This document shows, one piece after another, positions 9,591 to 20,089 of a stretch of 32,459 nucleotides of DNA. Origin of the DNA: Chara braunii (Eukaryota > Streptophyta > Charophyceae > Charales > Characeae); contig BFEA01000537.1 in NCBI GenBank assembly GCA_003427395.1, positions 962,198-994,656 of the forward strand, read 5' to 3'. Under the pieces are notes generated by a model that did not search any database, had not been told where the DNA came from, and saw only the letters and a program-made list of their open reading frames with translations. Made by a program: the position numbers and the translations under genes. Position 1 is the first letter of the stretch, and each line of letters opens with the position of its first letter.

Positions 9591-11180
9591 ATGACTTGCC
9601 TTGAGGGTTCCTACGACCTCCGTAAGAATTTAAAGGAGGAAGTAGTTGAGCATATTGCCAAGGACCCGGAACGCAGTCCCATCCTTTAGCAAATTCAAGA
9701 TGACCCTGGCAGTCAGCCTAATTTTCACGAGTGTAAAGGTTTGCTCTTCCGACGTTACGGGAAGTACGACCGACTGTGTGTACCCAACCATGAGCCCATC
9801 CATACTCACTTCTTGGACTTGGCTCATGGCCGGAGTGGACCCTTCGATTTTGAGAAGACATATAAAAGCCTATTGCAAAAGTTTGTATGGCCTGAGATGA
9901 AAGGAATGACATGAAAGTTTGTTGTTGAGTGTGAAGTTTGTCAATGCATCAAACCATCTCGGCAAAAGCCCTATGGGCTGCTGCATCCTCTTCCTATTCT
10001 TGATGGTCCGGGTGAGTCTCTTTCCATTGACTTCACAGACATGGGAAAGAAGAGCAGGAACGGATATTCGCAAGTAATGGTGATCGTTGACCGCTTTTCA
10101 AAATTTATGAATTTGATTCCATTGCCACCTCACGCCCCAACTAACCTTGTGATCAAGGAGTTTCACAATAAGTATATTCTGCAGTGTGGGCCCCAAAGAC
10201 TCTTGTGAGTGACCAGGACACTAGGTTCATAAGTGCAGAATGAAAGGACTTCACCTCCCAGATCTATGACATCATACTCAAGATGACGTCTGATCGACAT
10301 CCTGAAGCCAATGGACTGGCCGAGGAGATCAACCAGATTGTGATCCAACTTCTCCGAGCTTTAATTGTGCCGGATCAGAACTCTTGGGATGAGGAATTGC
10401 CAATTGTGCACGGATTGTACAACAATTTCATACACTCCTCCACCGGGATGACACCTAATTGGCTGCACCTCGGGTGGCAAATTCGCAATCCCCTATCCAA
10501 TCTGTTTCCTGACCCGCCACCTGGCCTAACGCCAGGCCAACCAGGCTACAACGCTAAGTTTGATCGCTTGCTCAAAGTTGTTATTGCATCTATGGAAAGG
10601 TGACGCAGTGTCATGATTAAGCATGCTAACAAAAAGTGTCAGCCTGAACCTTTCACAGTGGGAAGCTATGTTTGGTCAAATGTCTGAGTTTTCTGAAGAC
10701 GGTGTATCACGAAAGCTTCTTCCTCAGTATTACGGTCTGTGGAAAGTGCTGAACCAGGTAGGGGATGATTTGTTCGGTCCTTCTTATACGATCGACGTGC
10801 CTACTCATTTGCGCACATACCCAGTCTTTGACGCGTCGAAGTTGTTTTCGTATGTACCACCCGAAACGTTTCCGCATCGAGAATCGATGATTCCTCGTGT
10901 AATCAATGGCGGTCACGAGGTTGATAGAATTGTCGAACACTGTGGAAAAGGGAAAAACGGACAATACAAAGTCCATTTTCTATATCACCCATTAAATGAT
11001 TTTTACTGGATTGCTAAGAAAGATTTGTTGCAGAGTGGCCCGGGAGTCGTCAACGCATACGAACGACTAATTGTCTTCGAACAGCAACCTAAATTCACTG
11101 CTACCCTCACTCCTACGGAACATACCCGATCTCTCTTTGCCATTTATACTTATGATGCGTTATGCAGGGACTTTGAGTGA
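9591..11180 (+). pseudogene. G2 integrase and chromodomain
   Basis: Integrase motifs appear through several breaks. The His-His part of the zinc finger is damaged (AHGRSGPFD; second His replaced by Pro), while CEVC keeps the Cys pair. The DDE triad is present as SIDFTDMG, VSDQDTRF and the E of NGLAEEINQ. Breaks are TAG near 9690, TGA near 9911, a frameshift near 10190, TGA at a Trp position near 10243, TGA near 10602 and a shift near 10675. From 10680 one open frame carries SRKLLPQYYGLWKVL, a GPY-like region (GPSYTIDVPTHLRTYPVFDASKL) and a chromodomain (HEVDRIVEHCGKG, YKVHFLYHP, FYWIAKKDL), ending at 11180. Confidence 0.85.
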
Positions 11181-11208
11181 GTTACTCGCTCGAAGGGACC
11201 TCGCTCTT

Positions 11209-11223
11209 GAGAGGGGGGTAGTT
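11209..11223 (+). other. Polypurine tract of G2
   Basis: GAGAGGGGGGTAG lies just before the proposed LTR start TGACCCGAC at 11227 and just after the coding end. Purine content and position fit the plus-strand primer site. Confidence 0.6.
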
Positions 11224-11226
11224 TAA

Positions 11227-12564
11227 TGACCCGACATAACACGGACTGAGAACATTGCTGATTTCTAAGTTATGCCGATGGAATGGACGCCTTGCTGAGA
11301 TTCCCGCATTCTGCTGAATTTTCTAACTCTGTGTGTGCGTGCTTGCTGACCTGTGTGATTGTCTGAGTGTTTGTCGACGTGAGGGTGTGTGTGTGACCCG
11401 CAAGGGTACTTGCTTGTTTGGGAGGCCCGTAGGGCCGGTACTTACCTGTGGCCGTGACATTGAGGGTTGCGGCAGGGAAAACACTCAAGTGGCGGAGCAA
11501 GAGGCCCGCGACACTTAGAGCAGTAGAAAAACACTCAAGTAGCAGGTAGACCGGTACCGCACCCAATAGAAGTAGATGTGCCGAGTACACGAGGCTGAGC
11601 AGAAGAAGATAAAGTTGGCATTTTTAGAGGCCCAGTAGCGGTACGCTAGGTCCAGGCAGGTACGAGTCCATCCAATCTGAATCTAGGGCCTGTACGGGCA
11701 ATCTCAGAGTTTGCAATGATGTTTCCTCTGAAAGGGTGGAGGTGTCGATTGCTTGGGAGGCCGAGCAGCTTGGAAGTCACCGCCCAGGAGGCAAGTAGGC
11801 CGCTATATTTGGATGCTGAGCCAAGAGCCCAGCCTCATTCTTCAGTTTGCAAATTTGGCGACACACTGCTGGAGCGCTGGCTAGAGGAGTGCTGGCTACT
11901 ACTGTGCTGCTGGGAGGAAGAAGATTGGGAGCTTCCACCTCCGCTATGGTGGAGCTCTACCGGTAGGAGGAGGGAGAAGAGAACCAAGGAGGAGAGTGGC
12001 GAGGTACCTACCTGGCTATGGTGGACACAATCTTCATCACCTTGTTAGGCGCTGCATCTAGAAGGCCCCAATTAGGGTAGTGCCGCATCAAGGAAGCTCG
12101 GGGCAGAGTCAGGCATGGCGGCTGAATGGGCAGCGACATAGCTGCTCTGGGTTGTCGTTTGCACAAACGGGCAGCGACATAGCTGCTTTGGGTTATCCTT
12201 TGCACAAAAGGGTAGAGCCCTCACTAGTCCGCCATAACCTCGGCCTACATGAAGAGAGAGGAAGGGTGGCCATGGCTATGGTGGACCTCATGTTGTGCCT
12301 GCACTAGAAGAGGGATTCAGACATTGATTCTAGTTTGAATAAGAGGGGAGGAGATAAGGAGGAGGAGAGTGGTTAGCGAAGACGAAGAGCATTGCCATTG
12401 GCTTATGATGGAGTACATCATCATCTTCTTCTTTCTTTCTTTCTTTCTTCTTCTTCTTCTTCTTTCCCTTTCTCTCCTCTCAAGTTCATTCATTTCTTTT
12501 TGCAATTGGATGGCATTGTACTTTCTGATGAACGTGTACTTCGAAATTGGCCAGGATCGTAACA
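11227..12564 (+). mobile_element. 3' LTR of G2
   Basis: It begins TGACCCGACATAACACGG and ends GGATCGTAACA (TG...CA), 1338 bp. The boundaries are confirmed by the related LTR at 24778-26001 on the other strand, which starts TGACTCGACC and ends GGATCGTGACA, and by the fragment at 179-723. Blocks shared with one or both copies include a TG-rich start with GACCCGCAAGGG, the AGGGCCTGTACGG block, a GGCAAGTAGGCCGCTATAT block, the 47-bp tandem pair at about 12125-12215, and a CTTT/CTT tract. No PBS-like sequence follows 12564, as expected for a 3' LTR. The frame 11716-12048 is partly shared among the LTR copies, but I do not call it a gene. Confidence 0.85.
12424..12478 (+). repeat. CTTT/CTT microsatellite inside the G2 LTR
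   Basis: A pyrimidine tract of CTTT units followed by CTT units. The same compound tract appears at the matching place in the inverted LTR at about 24877-24916 (as GAA and AAAG). It is therefore part of the LTR family and predates these copies. Confidence 0.85.
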
Positions 12565-12973
12565 GAGTAGGATATTTTCCCGTTTTCCCAACAGCAGGAA
12601 AGGTAGTCGTGGTTTAAGCCCTAATTATCATAGATCTGGGTTTGTTCCTTAATCCCAACCTTAACCCTAACTGGTCTATCCCAATCCTTCTAAGCCTGTT
12701 TCCTTGTGGGAACTCATCTTAAAGATGAGTCTGTTATGACGATTCCTGCTGTGGTGTTTCAGTTGGTCTAATCTTAGCACATGTTAGAGCCGAGGGACTT
12801 CAGGATACTATTCACTGAGAGGTCTTGTAATTGGTGTCCTGGTGGAGCTTCTTTTTAGAGTCTGAATACTTGGCTTGAACCCCTAATGAATGCGGATTTT
12901 CCATTTGCAAGGAAGTTCTCTTCGAATTTGGGATGATGTACCTTGGCTTTATCTTCCACCTCCTTCGTCCTCC

Positions 12974-13320
12974 TTATTCTCTGCCATAGTACCTAGTATT
13001 TGGTTTCCACCTGCTGTTGAAGTATGCTCGACGCCTCTTGGGTGTGTGTCTTTCTCTTGGTTCTTGGCATCTTTTCTTCCATATAACCCATATTATTGCT
13101 TTTCTAAGTACTCTGAAGAGGTTAGACTCTATTGGGGTCCAATCTACTGGGATGTTGAATCCTAGGAGTTCGAGAGTGTGGCTTTTTGTGACTACCGTGC
13201 CTATTACTCTTTCCCACGTATTTGCTACCTTTTGCCACATGAGCTTTACTCTGGGGCACAGGAGAAAACAATGGAATAGGTTTTCTGCCTGGCCAACGTC
13301 GCAATCAGCACATACTACAT
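12974..13320 (-). pseudogene. LINE A C-terminal zinc knuckle region (zf-RVT type)
   Basis: On the minus strand CADCDVGQAENLFHCFLLC gives C-x2-C-x9-H-x4-C at about 13257-13312. It is followed by MWQKVANTWERV and, further on, AIIWVIWKKRC. This is the zinc-binding end of plant LINE RT proteins, thought to bind RNA or target DNA. The same order occurs in LINE B at 18970-19620 (VIWKERC), so the two LINEs belong to one clade. The frame closes at 12974. Confidence 0.7.
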
Positions 13321-13654
13321 AGTTCTTTCAGAAGGCTTCTATCCTATCTTTTCCTTCTAACATTTAGCCATTGGTTTAGAGGGACTGCAAGGTAGAGGAT
13401 TAGCCATTGTAGGCTTCTGAATTTGTGTGGGTGCGTGGACTTTCGAGTCCATGGTATTGGGTCAAAAGTTTTTGGATCTACTTCAAGGTGCTTCTTCCAA
13501 CGTTCTGCTATTATCGGGTTTGGGTTTGTGGAGCGGCATCTCAGTCTATAGCCTAGTCTAGTTGTGTACAGTAGTATGTTGAATTTGGAGTTGACTCGTG
13601 ATGCCCCTTGTCTTAGGTTCCAAGCCCATTTCTATTGGTCCATTTCTAGATTCT

Positions 13655-14480
13655 CTAAACCGATTTGGGGGGGGGGAAGATGGTTAGTTCCTCGTTTTCT
13701 ACTACTCTTATCTTCCTTAGGTTATCTTTTCGGACTGTTATTTGAGCTGTAGGCTTTTTGCGGACTTTGCTATAGTCAGAACCTGGTTCCTCTATTTCAT
13801 GCATGGTGAACGCGTACCTGTTGTCTTTGCGTTCTTCCCTACCCCGGTAGGCTAGTGCATGTTCCGGGCCAGCTCGTTTGTCATTACGACCCAGTTGCCT
13901 ATGATCCATTGCCAATTTGTTTTTAGCGGTGGTACCCATTCTTGTGAGATAGCTCCTATGAGTCCTGCAGGTTCTGGGTCAATCGATGACAACCTTTAAG
14001 GTGTTGTCTTAGATATTTGTCTTGTCTCCAGTCTTTCAGATTGTCATCCCTGATATGCTTGATCTGCCATATTCGTCTTTCCAGGCAGACTCCCCATCTT
14101 GCGTCTTGGTAGTTAGTGGGCCTCCTTTTGCTATCCATTTCTTTTGTATTGTGCAGTTTTGTGACCTTAGCAAGGAAAATCTCTCTCCATACGCTAAGGA
14201 TCCCTTTCCAGAATCCCAGCATGCATTCGTTTGTTAAGTGTGTTGTGTCTTGATTCCTCCCTTTCATTGACCATGATTTGCTATTACCCAGAATGAACCT
14301 TCCATATTTGTTGGGTTGTTGTATATTGGTAGTTGTTGTAACCCATCTAAGGCTAAGGTTCTCCAGGGCAGGCTGGGTCTGGCGATGAGTTTTAAGACCC
14401 ATTATGTCTAAAGGGCTTTTATTTGGGTAGTTGGGTCTAGGATTTCTAACCCTCCCAAGTGTCCAGAATGATGCAACATA
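13655..14480 (-). pseudogene. LINE A ORF2 C-terminal region
   Basis: Two open pieces (13655-13939 and the distal part of 13956-14729) join the RT to the zinc knuckle. They read like LINE ORF2 connectors: Trp- and basic-rich, with IHTSLYRRALILNMSIFAMM followed by a degraded stretch. I recognise no catalytic motif, and assignment rests on position between RT and knuckle. Stops and shifts separate the pieces. Confidence 0.55.
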
Positions 14481-15250
14481 CCACATCATTGCGAAGATTG
14501 ACATATTTAATATCAGGGCTCGTCGATATAGTGACGTGTGGATTTTGCCCCAGACACTGAATTTGATTCTCATCTTAGCTAGGAGACTAGGAGTCATTTC
14601 CGTATCTGCGCCTCGTTCTGTCATTCGGATCCCTAGGACTCTCATCGGGTTCTTGGGGTCCAACCAAGTCATACCCTCAAGTGTGTTTTGGGGGGGGACA
14701 ATGCTCACATTCGTAATCCACCATCCCATGGTTTTTTGCTTGTTGATTCACATTCGGGAAGCTAGTTGGTACACATACATTGCTCTAGTGAGGGCCTAGA
14801 TACTCTGGTGAGTCTAGTCAAGTCGTATGCGAACGAGATAGTGGGAGGTATGTGGTGGGGGTTGTTGACCACATCATTGCGAAGATTGACGCATTTAATA
14901 TCAGGGCTCGTCCATATAGTGACGTGTGGCCCTAGGCACTTAGTTTGCTTCTCATCTTAGCTAGGAGACTAGGAGTCGTTTCCGTATCTGCACCTCGTTT
15001 TGTCATTCGGATCCCTAGGACTCTCATCAGGTCCTTAGGGTCCGACCAAGTCATACCCTCAGGTGTGTTTTGGCGGGGGACAATGCTCACATCCGTAATC
15101 CACCATCCCACGGTTTTCTGCCAGTTGATTCGCATTTGGGAAGCTAGTTGGTACGCATGCATTGCTCTGGTGAGGGCCTAGATACTCTGATGAGTCTAGT
15201 CAAGTTGTCTGCGAACGAGATAGTGGGAGGTATGTGGTGGGGGTTGTTGA
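14481..15250 (-). repeat. Tandem duplication of about 385 bp within LINE A RT
   Basis: Positions 14481-14868 and 14869-15250 are two direct copies with point differences. Each begins CCACATCATTGCGAAGATTG and ends GGTATGTGGTGGGGGTTGTTGA. Translated on the minus strand both contain the same RT thumb-like segment (DVSIVP or NVSIVP, then MRVLGIRMT and TPSLLAKMR). The copies have diverged by substitutions, including a segment near 14550 and 14935 that differs more strongly. The duplication is therefore not a recent assembly echo. Confidence 0.85.
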
Positions 15251-16120
15251 GCTCCTCGTCTGGGTTTACAAGTCTTTGAATAGAGGGCTCTTTTCTAAGA
15301 AAGGTTGCTATTGCTTTCGTAATAAATAGGAAAATAGGAGCTCCCAGTAAATCTCCCTGCCTTACTGACCTCGACATCCTGTAGAGATTCGATTTGTGTC
15401 CATTAGCTTGAACTGCCGCATGCGCATCATTGGAAATTTTTTTAACCCATCTTATGAAATTAGGTTCTAACCCCATATTTTCCATACATTGTTGGATGAA
15501 GTCTCATACTCCCAGTTAACTTGATCATATGCTTTCTCGAAGTCGAAGACCAGGATTGTTGGGTTTAGTTTCTTGTCCTTAATATATCTTATTGATTCGG
15601 CTAATGTCATTACATTGTCCAATATGAATTCGCTTGGGATGAACCCTGTCTGGTCTATGTGGAAACAACTTATAGTGTTTTTCCTTATTCTGTTTGCTAG
15701 CAGCTTAGCCAGGATCTTATATGCTACTGTTGGGAGCCTAATGAGTCTGTAGTTCTTGATGTAAGTGGGGTCCTCTTTCTTATACAGTAGGGTAACTATC
15801 CCTTTACTGAGGTACTTTCCTAAACCTTTAGTTGTCAATGTTGTTATTATAAAGTTGCGGTAGTCTTCTCCTAAGGCTTGCCAAAATTCCTTGGATAGAC
15901 CATCCTGACTAGGGGTCTTCCCAGGTTTAATGGAGTCTAGAACTCTTTTCATCTCTTCATTTGTGATGGGTTCATCCAACTGGTCTGCCAGGGTTGTGGG
16001 GTTTGTTTTTGCTAAGTGTTTACAAAATTTCTCTCTCACTTGTAACACTTGTCTTGGAGTGGGATGTTTTGTTTTAGAGGCGTAGAGGTTTTTGTAAAAG
16101 GATTCTACTATTGAGAGCAT
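15144..16120 (-). pseudogene. LINE A reverse transcriptase
   Basis: Typical L1-type RT blocks are visible in order: KTPSQDGLSKEFWQAL, GIVTLLYKKEDPTYIKNYR, KILAKLLANRIR, DQTGFIPSEFILDNV, LVFDFEKAYDQVNWEY, SRSVRQGDLLGAPIF and SFADNLTRL. The enzyme would prime cDNA synthesis at a nicked target site. The catalytic F-A-D-D is F-A-D-N here (near 15185-15200), so the second metal-binding Asp is lost. A small frameshift near 15510 separates the two halves (15467-16120 and 15144-15485). The downstream part continues into the tandem duplication. Confidence 0.85.
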
Positions 16121-16530
16121 CCTCCTTGGATCCGAAGTGAGGCCCTCTTCTTCTCTAAGTTGGTGAATGGCAGAGTTTCTTCCTCCGACTCTGACTTTTT
16201 TGGAATGAGTACTTAGTCATTTTTCCACTTTTGCCCACTCTCTGATAATTGCTCTCATTCCACTCCCTTGGCTTTCCACGCATTCCAATTGGCCAATTCT
16301 GCCATTGCTCTAGACAGTGCTTCCTTGTATGAGTTCGCCCCAGGGTTGCTTATGAGGTTCAATTATGCCACCTCGACTGTTGCTTTCAGTTCTTGTATGC
16401 GCTGATTCCTTTTGGCTGCTAATTTCTTAGAGGCAATAGAGGCTGCTTTGGATAAATTGGCTATTATGTTCGGGAAGTCAGCGCCCTCTTTTTCTGAATC
16501 CATACAAGAAATAGCTATTGCGTTTTTCAT

Positions 16531-17374
16531 TTATGAAGTGTCTAGGATGGAGTTATTGATCTTAAAAAAGCTAGGGTCTTTCTGTATTCCTGGGTCAAAG
16601 GGAAAATTAAAGAAGATCGGACTGTGGTCTAGACCATTGTTGTAGGTCAGTTTGCCTATCCTAACATTGTGAATTGCTCCTCTCATAGATTCAGAAATTA
16701 GTAAGTAATCCATAGTCGAGCTAGTTATGTGATTGTTTTGGGGGTTTCTATTAGGTTCTTTTCCATCATGAGTCCGTTCATTTGTTGAGCCTCAACGAAC
16801 ATGATTTCCTCTCTATCAATCTATGAGGAGGAGACGCTTTCGTAAGCGGGGTCTAGTATGATATTCCAATCTCCTACTAGCAGCAGGTGCTTCTGTCTAT
16901 CACACCTTGCTGTGATCTGTTTTATAAAGGTTCTTCTCTGGGAAGAGTCATTGGGTGCATATGCATTTAATAGTTGGAAGGATTTTTCTTTGGATGTGAA
17001 AAGGACTTATCCATCTGCCATTCTCTGTGTCTATTCCAGATGATGATTGTTCCTGCTGAACCGATTCTTGTGGAGGGTGCCCACTGACTTGCTTTTCCGT
17101 ATCTCAGTCTTGTTAGTATTTCGTTGATTGTTGTTTCGTGTTTTCTTGAGTTCGTTAAATGAGTTTCTTGGATGCATACTATGTCCAATGCTTTCCTTGA
17201 GTACCATTTGAGGTAATTGGTCATGTTGTCCCATTTCTTGTTGTTAGATAGGACTGTTGCTAACCCATTGACATTCCATGACACCACTGTTAACTCAGGC
17301 TCACTGGGTCTGAGGACAAAGTGTCGAGGTGGGCCTGGTTGTGTGATCTGAACCCTTTGATTTAGTGATGTCAT
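16531..17374 (-). pseudogene. LINE A apurinic/apyrimidinic-type endonuclease
   Basis: This domain nicks target DNA to start target-primed reverse transcription. The motifs appear in order: VVSWNVNGL (near 17275), DIVCIQETHL with the metal-binding Glu (near 17165), GDWN (near 16870) and GLDHSPI with the catalytic Asp-His pair (near 16635). The first part is an open frame from 17374 to 16967. The later part needs at least one frameshift, near 16720, and crosses stops. All key residues seem kept, so decay is by frame disruption rather than active-site loss. The region 16121-16530 joins it to RT without clear motifs. Confidence 0.8.
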
Positions 17375-17616
17375 GGGATGATGGCTATGGGGCTGACCTT
17401 CCCTTTCCTGGTAGTGTTAGTTTTTAGTTGGGAGTCGATCCAAAGAACTAGGAGTGGTGGAGCCTGACCTCCCGGGCACTCGCCTCCAAGGCTTCGGTCA
17501 GGTCTTTTTCCTTGTCCTAAAAAAAACCATGTCCCTCCACCAGTGAGGCTGCGGCTGCTGCTCTTTCCGCTGGGATCTCTGATCCCAAGAGTCCATACGG
17601 GATTGCCGGGACTACT
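17375..17616 (-). other. LINE A leader between monomers and endonuclease
   Basis: A GC-richer stretch upstream of the endonuclease on the minus strand. It holds one open frame (17371-17631) with no recognisable domain and no ORF1 signature. I take it as leader or relic sequence. Confidence 0.35.
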
Positions 17617-18016
17617 TACCATGGTTTCCATGTGAGGTGGTCCCTGATCTCCGCCTTCATCAAGTACTGTACCATGTACGGTCTGAGGTCACTAATCATG
17701 AGGTCCCCTCTNTACCATGGTTTCCATGTGAGGTGGTCCCTGATCTCCGCCTTCATCAAGTACTGTACCATGTACGGTCTGAGGTCACTAATCATGAGGT
17801 CCCCTCTTGTGCCTATCCACTCTTCCCTCCATTCTTCCCTCGGTCCCTGAATGTAGGCGCTCATACCATGGTTTCCATGTGAGGTGGTCCCTGATCTCCG
17901 CCTTCATCAAGCACTGTACCATGTACGGTCTGAGGTCACTAATCATGAGGTCCCCTCTTGTGCCTATCCACTCTTCCCTCCATTCTTCCCTCGGTCCCAG
18001 AATGTAGGCGCTCATG
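17617..18016 (-). repeat. 151-bp tandem monomers at the 5' side of LINE A
   Basis: Direct repeats start TACCATGGTTTCCATGTG at 17617, 17713 and 17864. The last two units are 151 bp and nearly identical. The first is a shortened 96-bp unit ending beside an N at 17712, which may mark a collapsed or badly joined repeat. Each unit contains GTACCATGTAC-like palindromic words. There are no unique spacers, so it is not a CRISPR array. Position upstream of a LINE recalls promoter-bearing 5' UTR monomers; function is inferred. Confidence 0.85.
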
Positions 18017-18187
18017 CGAGCATCATTGAGATATTGGTTGCCAAAAATTTTTCACCAGGTCCGGCCACTGCGGCCAGTGCGATGAGGGCCCATGATTTGT
18101 TGACTGCTACTTCCCAATTCCCATGTTCTGTGTTTCATCTGTAAGGGACTATTACTCTCTTCCTGCACCCTCCTGGCTGCTGTGAAG

Positions 18188-18225
18188 TTTTTTTTTTTTT
18201 TTTTTTTTTTTNNNNNTTTTTTTTT
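18188..18225 (-). other. Poly(A) tail of LINE B
   Basis: On the plus strand there are 24 T, five N (18212-18216) and nine more T. The true length is unknown because of the gap. It defines the 3' end and orientation of LINE B. Confidence 0.8.
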
Positions 18226-18969
18226 AACGGGGCCTTATGGTCCCGGCTCCATTCTATTATGGGGAGCGTCAGTCCGGTTCCTATTCCACCGGCAAGTCAA
18301 GAATTAATACATCATTGGGACTCACGCACGCATCCTTCCGTCTGGCCGAAGGACCCCTGGACAGCATTGATTGCTCCATCTCAGCGGAGGATTGACTGCC
18401 AGCTTGCCCATTCCCTCTCTTTCCTCTCAGACCGAAAATTTAGGTCTGCCAGATGCCATCGTTTAACCTAGAAAAAGACCTTCTATTGTCATTATCAATC
18501 CGAGTCCTTTCCACTCCACCTGCCTTTCCTTTTGCCTGAGCAACCCCTAAGACCCTAAACCCTGAAACCTTGTCCTTTGTAGCAGTTCCGGTATATCATC
18601 CTTACTGTTTCTGGCCCTGTATCTTGTTGCAATCTCCTTCCCGCAGCATCTCGTCTTTTTGCAATTATGTCGTTTGTTGCCTGACCCGTGACTTCCCACA
18701 ATCCATCCCTATGTCTACCATTTCCCTTCCTTTCCCTCCCAAGGTTTGTCCATCTTTTCCTCCGTTCACTNTCTCGTTCCTTGGTTTGAGAGCTTCATTG
18801 TGTCCGCCGAGCACCGACCTCCGTCTTTCCTTTGATTCCATCTTTGTCCATGTCCCCTAACCCTGCTCCATGTTCAGAAACCCCCCTTACTCGTATTTAT
18901 TATCGGTCTGCAACCAGATCCCCATTGTTGTGTGCCTGAAGTGGTGACCCGAGAGCGGAGCTGTCTCAG

Positions 18970-20089
18970 TTAGGACTCTGGCTCTGAGGTTCCATGCTCT
19001 GGTTCTGTGCTCCGCTGTTCCAGATTCCNTCTTGAAGCAGAGTTGTGCCATTCCTTCCAGCANATGCGGTCATCCCGCATCTCCNCAATTTCCCCCCCTA
19101 CTAACCACGTCTTGATGAACTTGCTTCTAGCCTTCTTCCGCTGCTCTTCATCTTCTGTCCATGTACTCTTGATCCTCTTCCATTTGCATAAAATCTCTGC
19201 CTGTATCAAAACCTTTGTCTCCGCCCAGACTCTCTCCCGTGCGTTTGAAACTCCCTCGATCGTTCTGCTGCATCTTTCCTTCCATATGACCCATAGGGAG
19301 GTCTTCCTGATAAGCTCATACCAGATGTCAATCAGAAAGAGGAGTTGGATGGGTTTCTCAGGGAATGGGGAAGTGAAGAGGGAATCCCAAAGGGTGGATG
19401 CTCTCGCCCAGTAGTCTGTTGCTTCTTTGCAGTATATTAGGCAGTGTACTATATCCTCTACTGCAATATCCGTGCATACCTTACAAAGGTCAGAACTATC
19501 CGGTGCAAAATCTTTCCTCCTGATATGCAACCACACTGATTGACTGGTAACGCTGCGTAAGTGACTAACCACTGAAGGCTTCTGATTTTGCCTGGTCTGA
19601 TCATTTTGTATGCTTTCCACGGGATCTTCGAATTTTATCCGCCTCTTGGCCTAATAACTTTAGCCATCTTGCTTTGATGACGGGATCAGGATTTTTCGTT
19701 TTTAGCATAAGTTTGTACCCTAGTTTAACCGTGTATTCCTGTATGAAGGTGTGCTTCTTGATAATTTTCTCCTTGACTGGTTTCCATGCCCACTCCCCCG
19801 GGTCGAACTCTAGGTCTCGAATGGCCGTGTCGATCCTGAAGATCGATTTAGGCCACTCCCCTAACACTCTCACTTTTCTAAGCAGGAAATATTCCATGAC
19901 TGTGGTTTCTACATCAGCGTTCACCACCAACGGCATGCCCTTCGCTGTGTGCGTGATAGGGAAGGAAGTGAAAATTGCCTGGGTGGTCGATCCTTGTTGT
20001 AAATGTGAAAATTGAAACGCTCTAGAGGGTCTGCTTTCTTGAATTTTAACCCCCCATTCTCCACTATTCCATTCCCTGCCCTGTTTCAA
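18970..20089 (-). pseudogene. LINE B ORF2 C-terminal part with zinc knuckle
   Basis: Two open pieces, 19601-20089 and 18970-19620, cover the end of a LINE ORF2. The first has FIQEYTVKLGYKLML and VIKARWLKLLGQ, the connector before the knuckle. The second has LCKVCTDIAVEDIVHCLIYC (C-x2-C-x8-H-x4-C, about 19431-19490), then WVIWKERC as in LINE A. A frameshift near 19610 lies between them. The piece begins only 25 bases inside the end of ORF1, with nothing resembling endonuclease or RT between, so a deletion junction lies at about 20064-20100. Several N bases (19029, 19063, 19085) affect the tail. Confidence 0.7.

Larger units (their letters stand above)
6868..12564 (+). mobile_element. Ty3/Gypsy chromovirus-like LTR retrotransposon G2, 5' part deleted
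   Basis: On the plus strand the order is gag C-terminus with CCHC knuckle, protease, RT, RNase H, integrase, chromodomain, polypurine tract and 3' LTR. This is the same architecture as G1 but a different, more decayed family member. Frames shift near 7030, 7390, 7650, 9335, 10190 and 10675, with several stops besides. The LTR fragment at 179-723 probably belongs to this copy. PBS, leader and gag N-terminus are missing. The RT active site is mutated, so the copy is dead. Confidence 0.85.
12565..18187 (-). mobile_element. L1-like non-LTR retrotransposon LINE A, decayed
   Basis: Read on the minus strand, an apurinic endonuclease domain (about 17374-16531) is followed by RT (16120-15144), a long C-terminal region and a C-terminal zinc knuckle (near 13257-13312). 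This is the order of plant L1-type ORF2. No ORF1 is seen upstream; instead there are 151-bp tandem monomers. The 3' end has no poly(A): the sequence runs straight into the outer end of the G2 LTR at 12564/12565, so G2 probably inserted into LINE A or cut it off. Frameshifts and stops occur throughout. Exact ends are uncertain. Confidence 0.75.

Noticed and set aside
12317-12617. Frames of poly-Arg/Lys or Leu/Phe over the CTTT tract
   Set aside because: Translation of an LTR microsatellite.
17616-18015. Repeated 66-86 codon frames on both strands
   Set aside because: They are the same tandem monomer translated several times and contain N.
17617-18016. CRISPR array
   Set aside because: Units are contiguous 151-bp monomers without unique spacers, in a eukaryotic LINE context.
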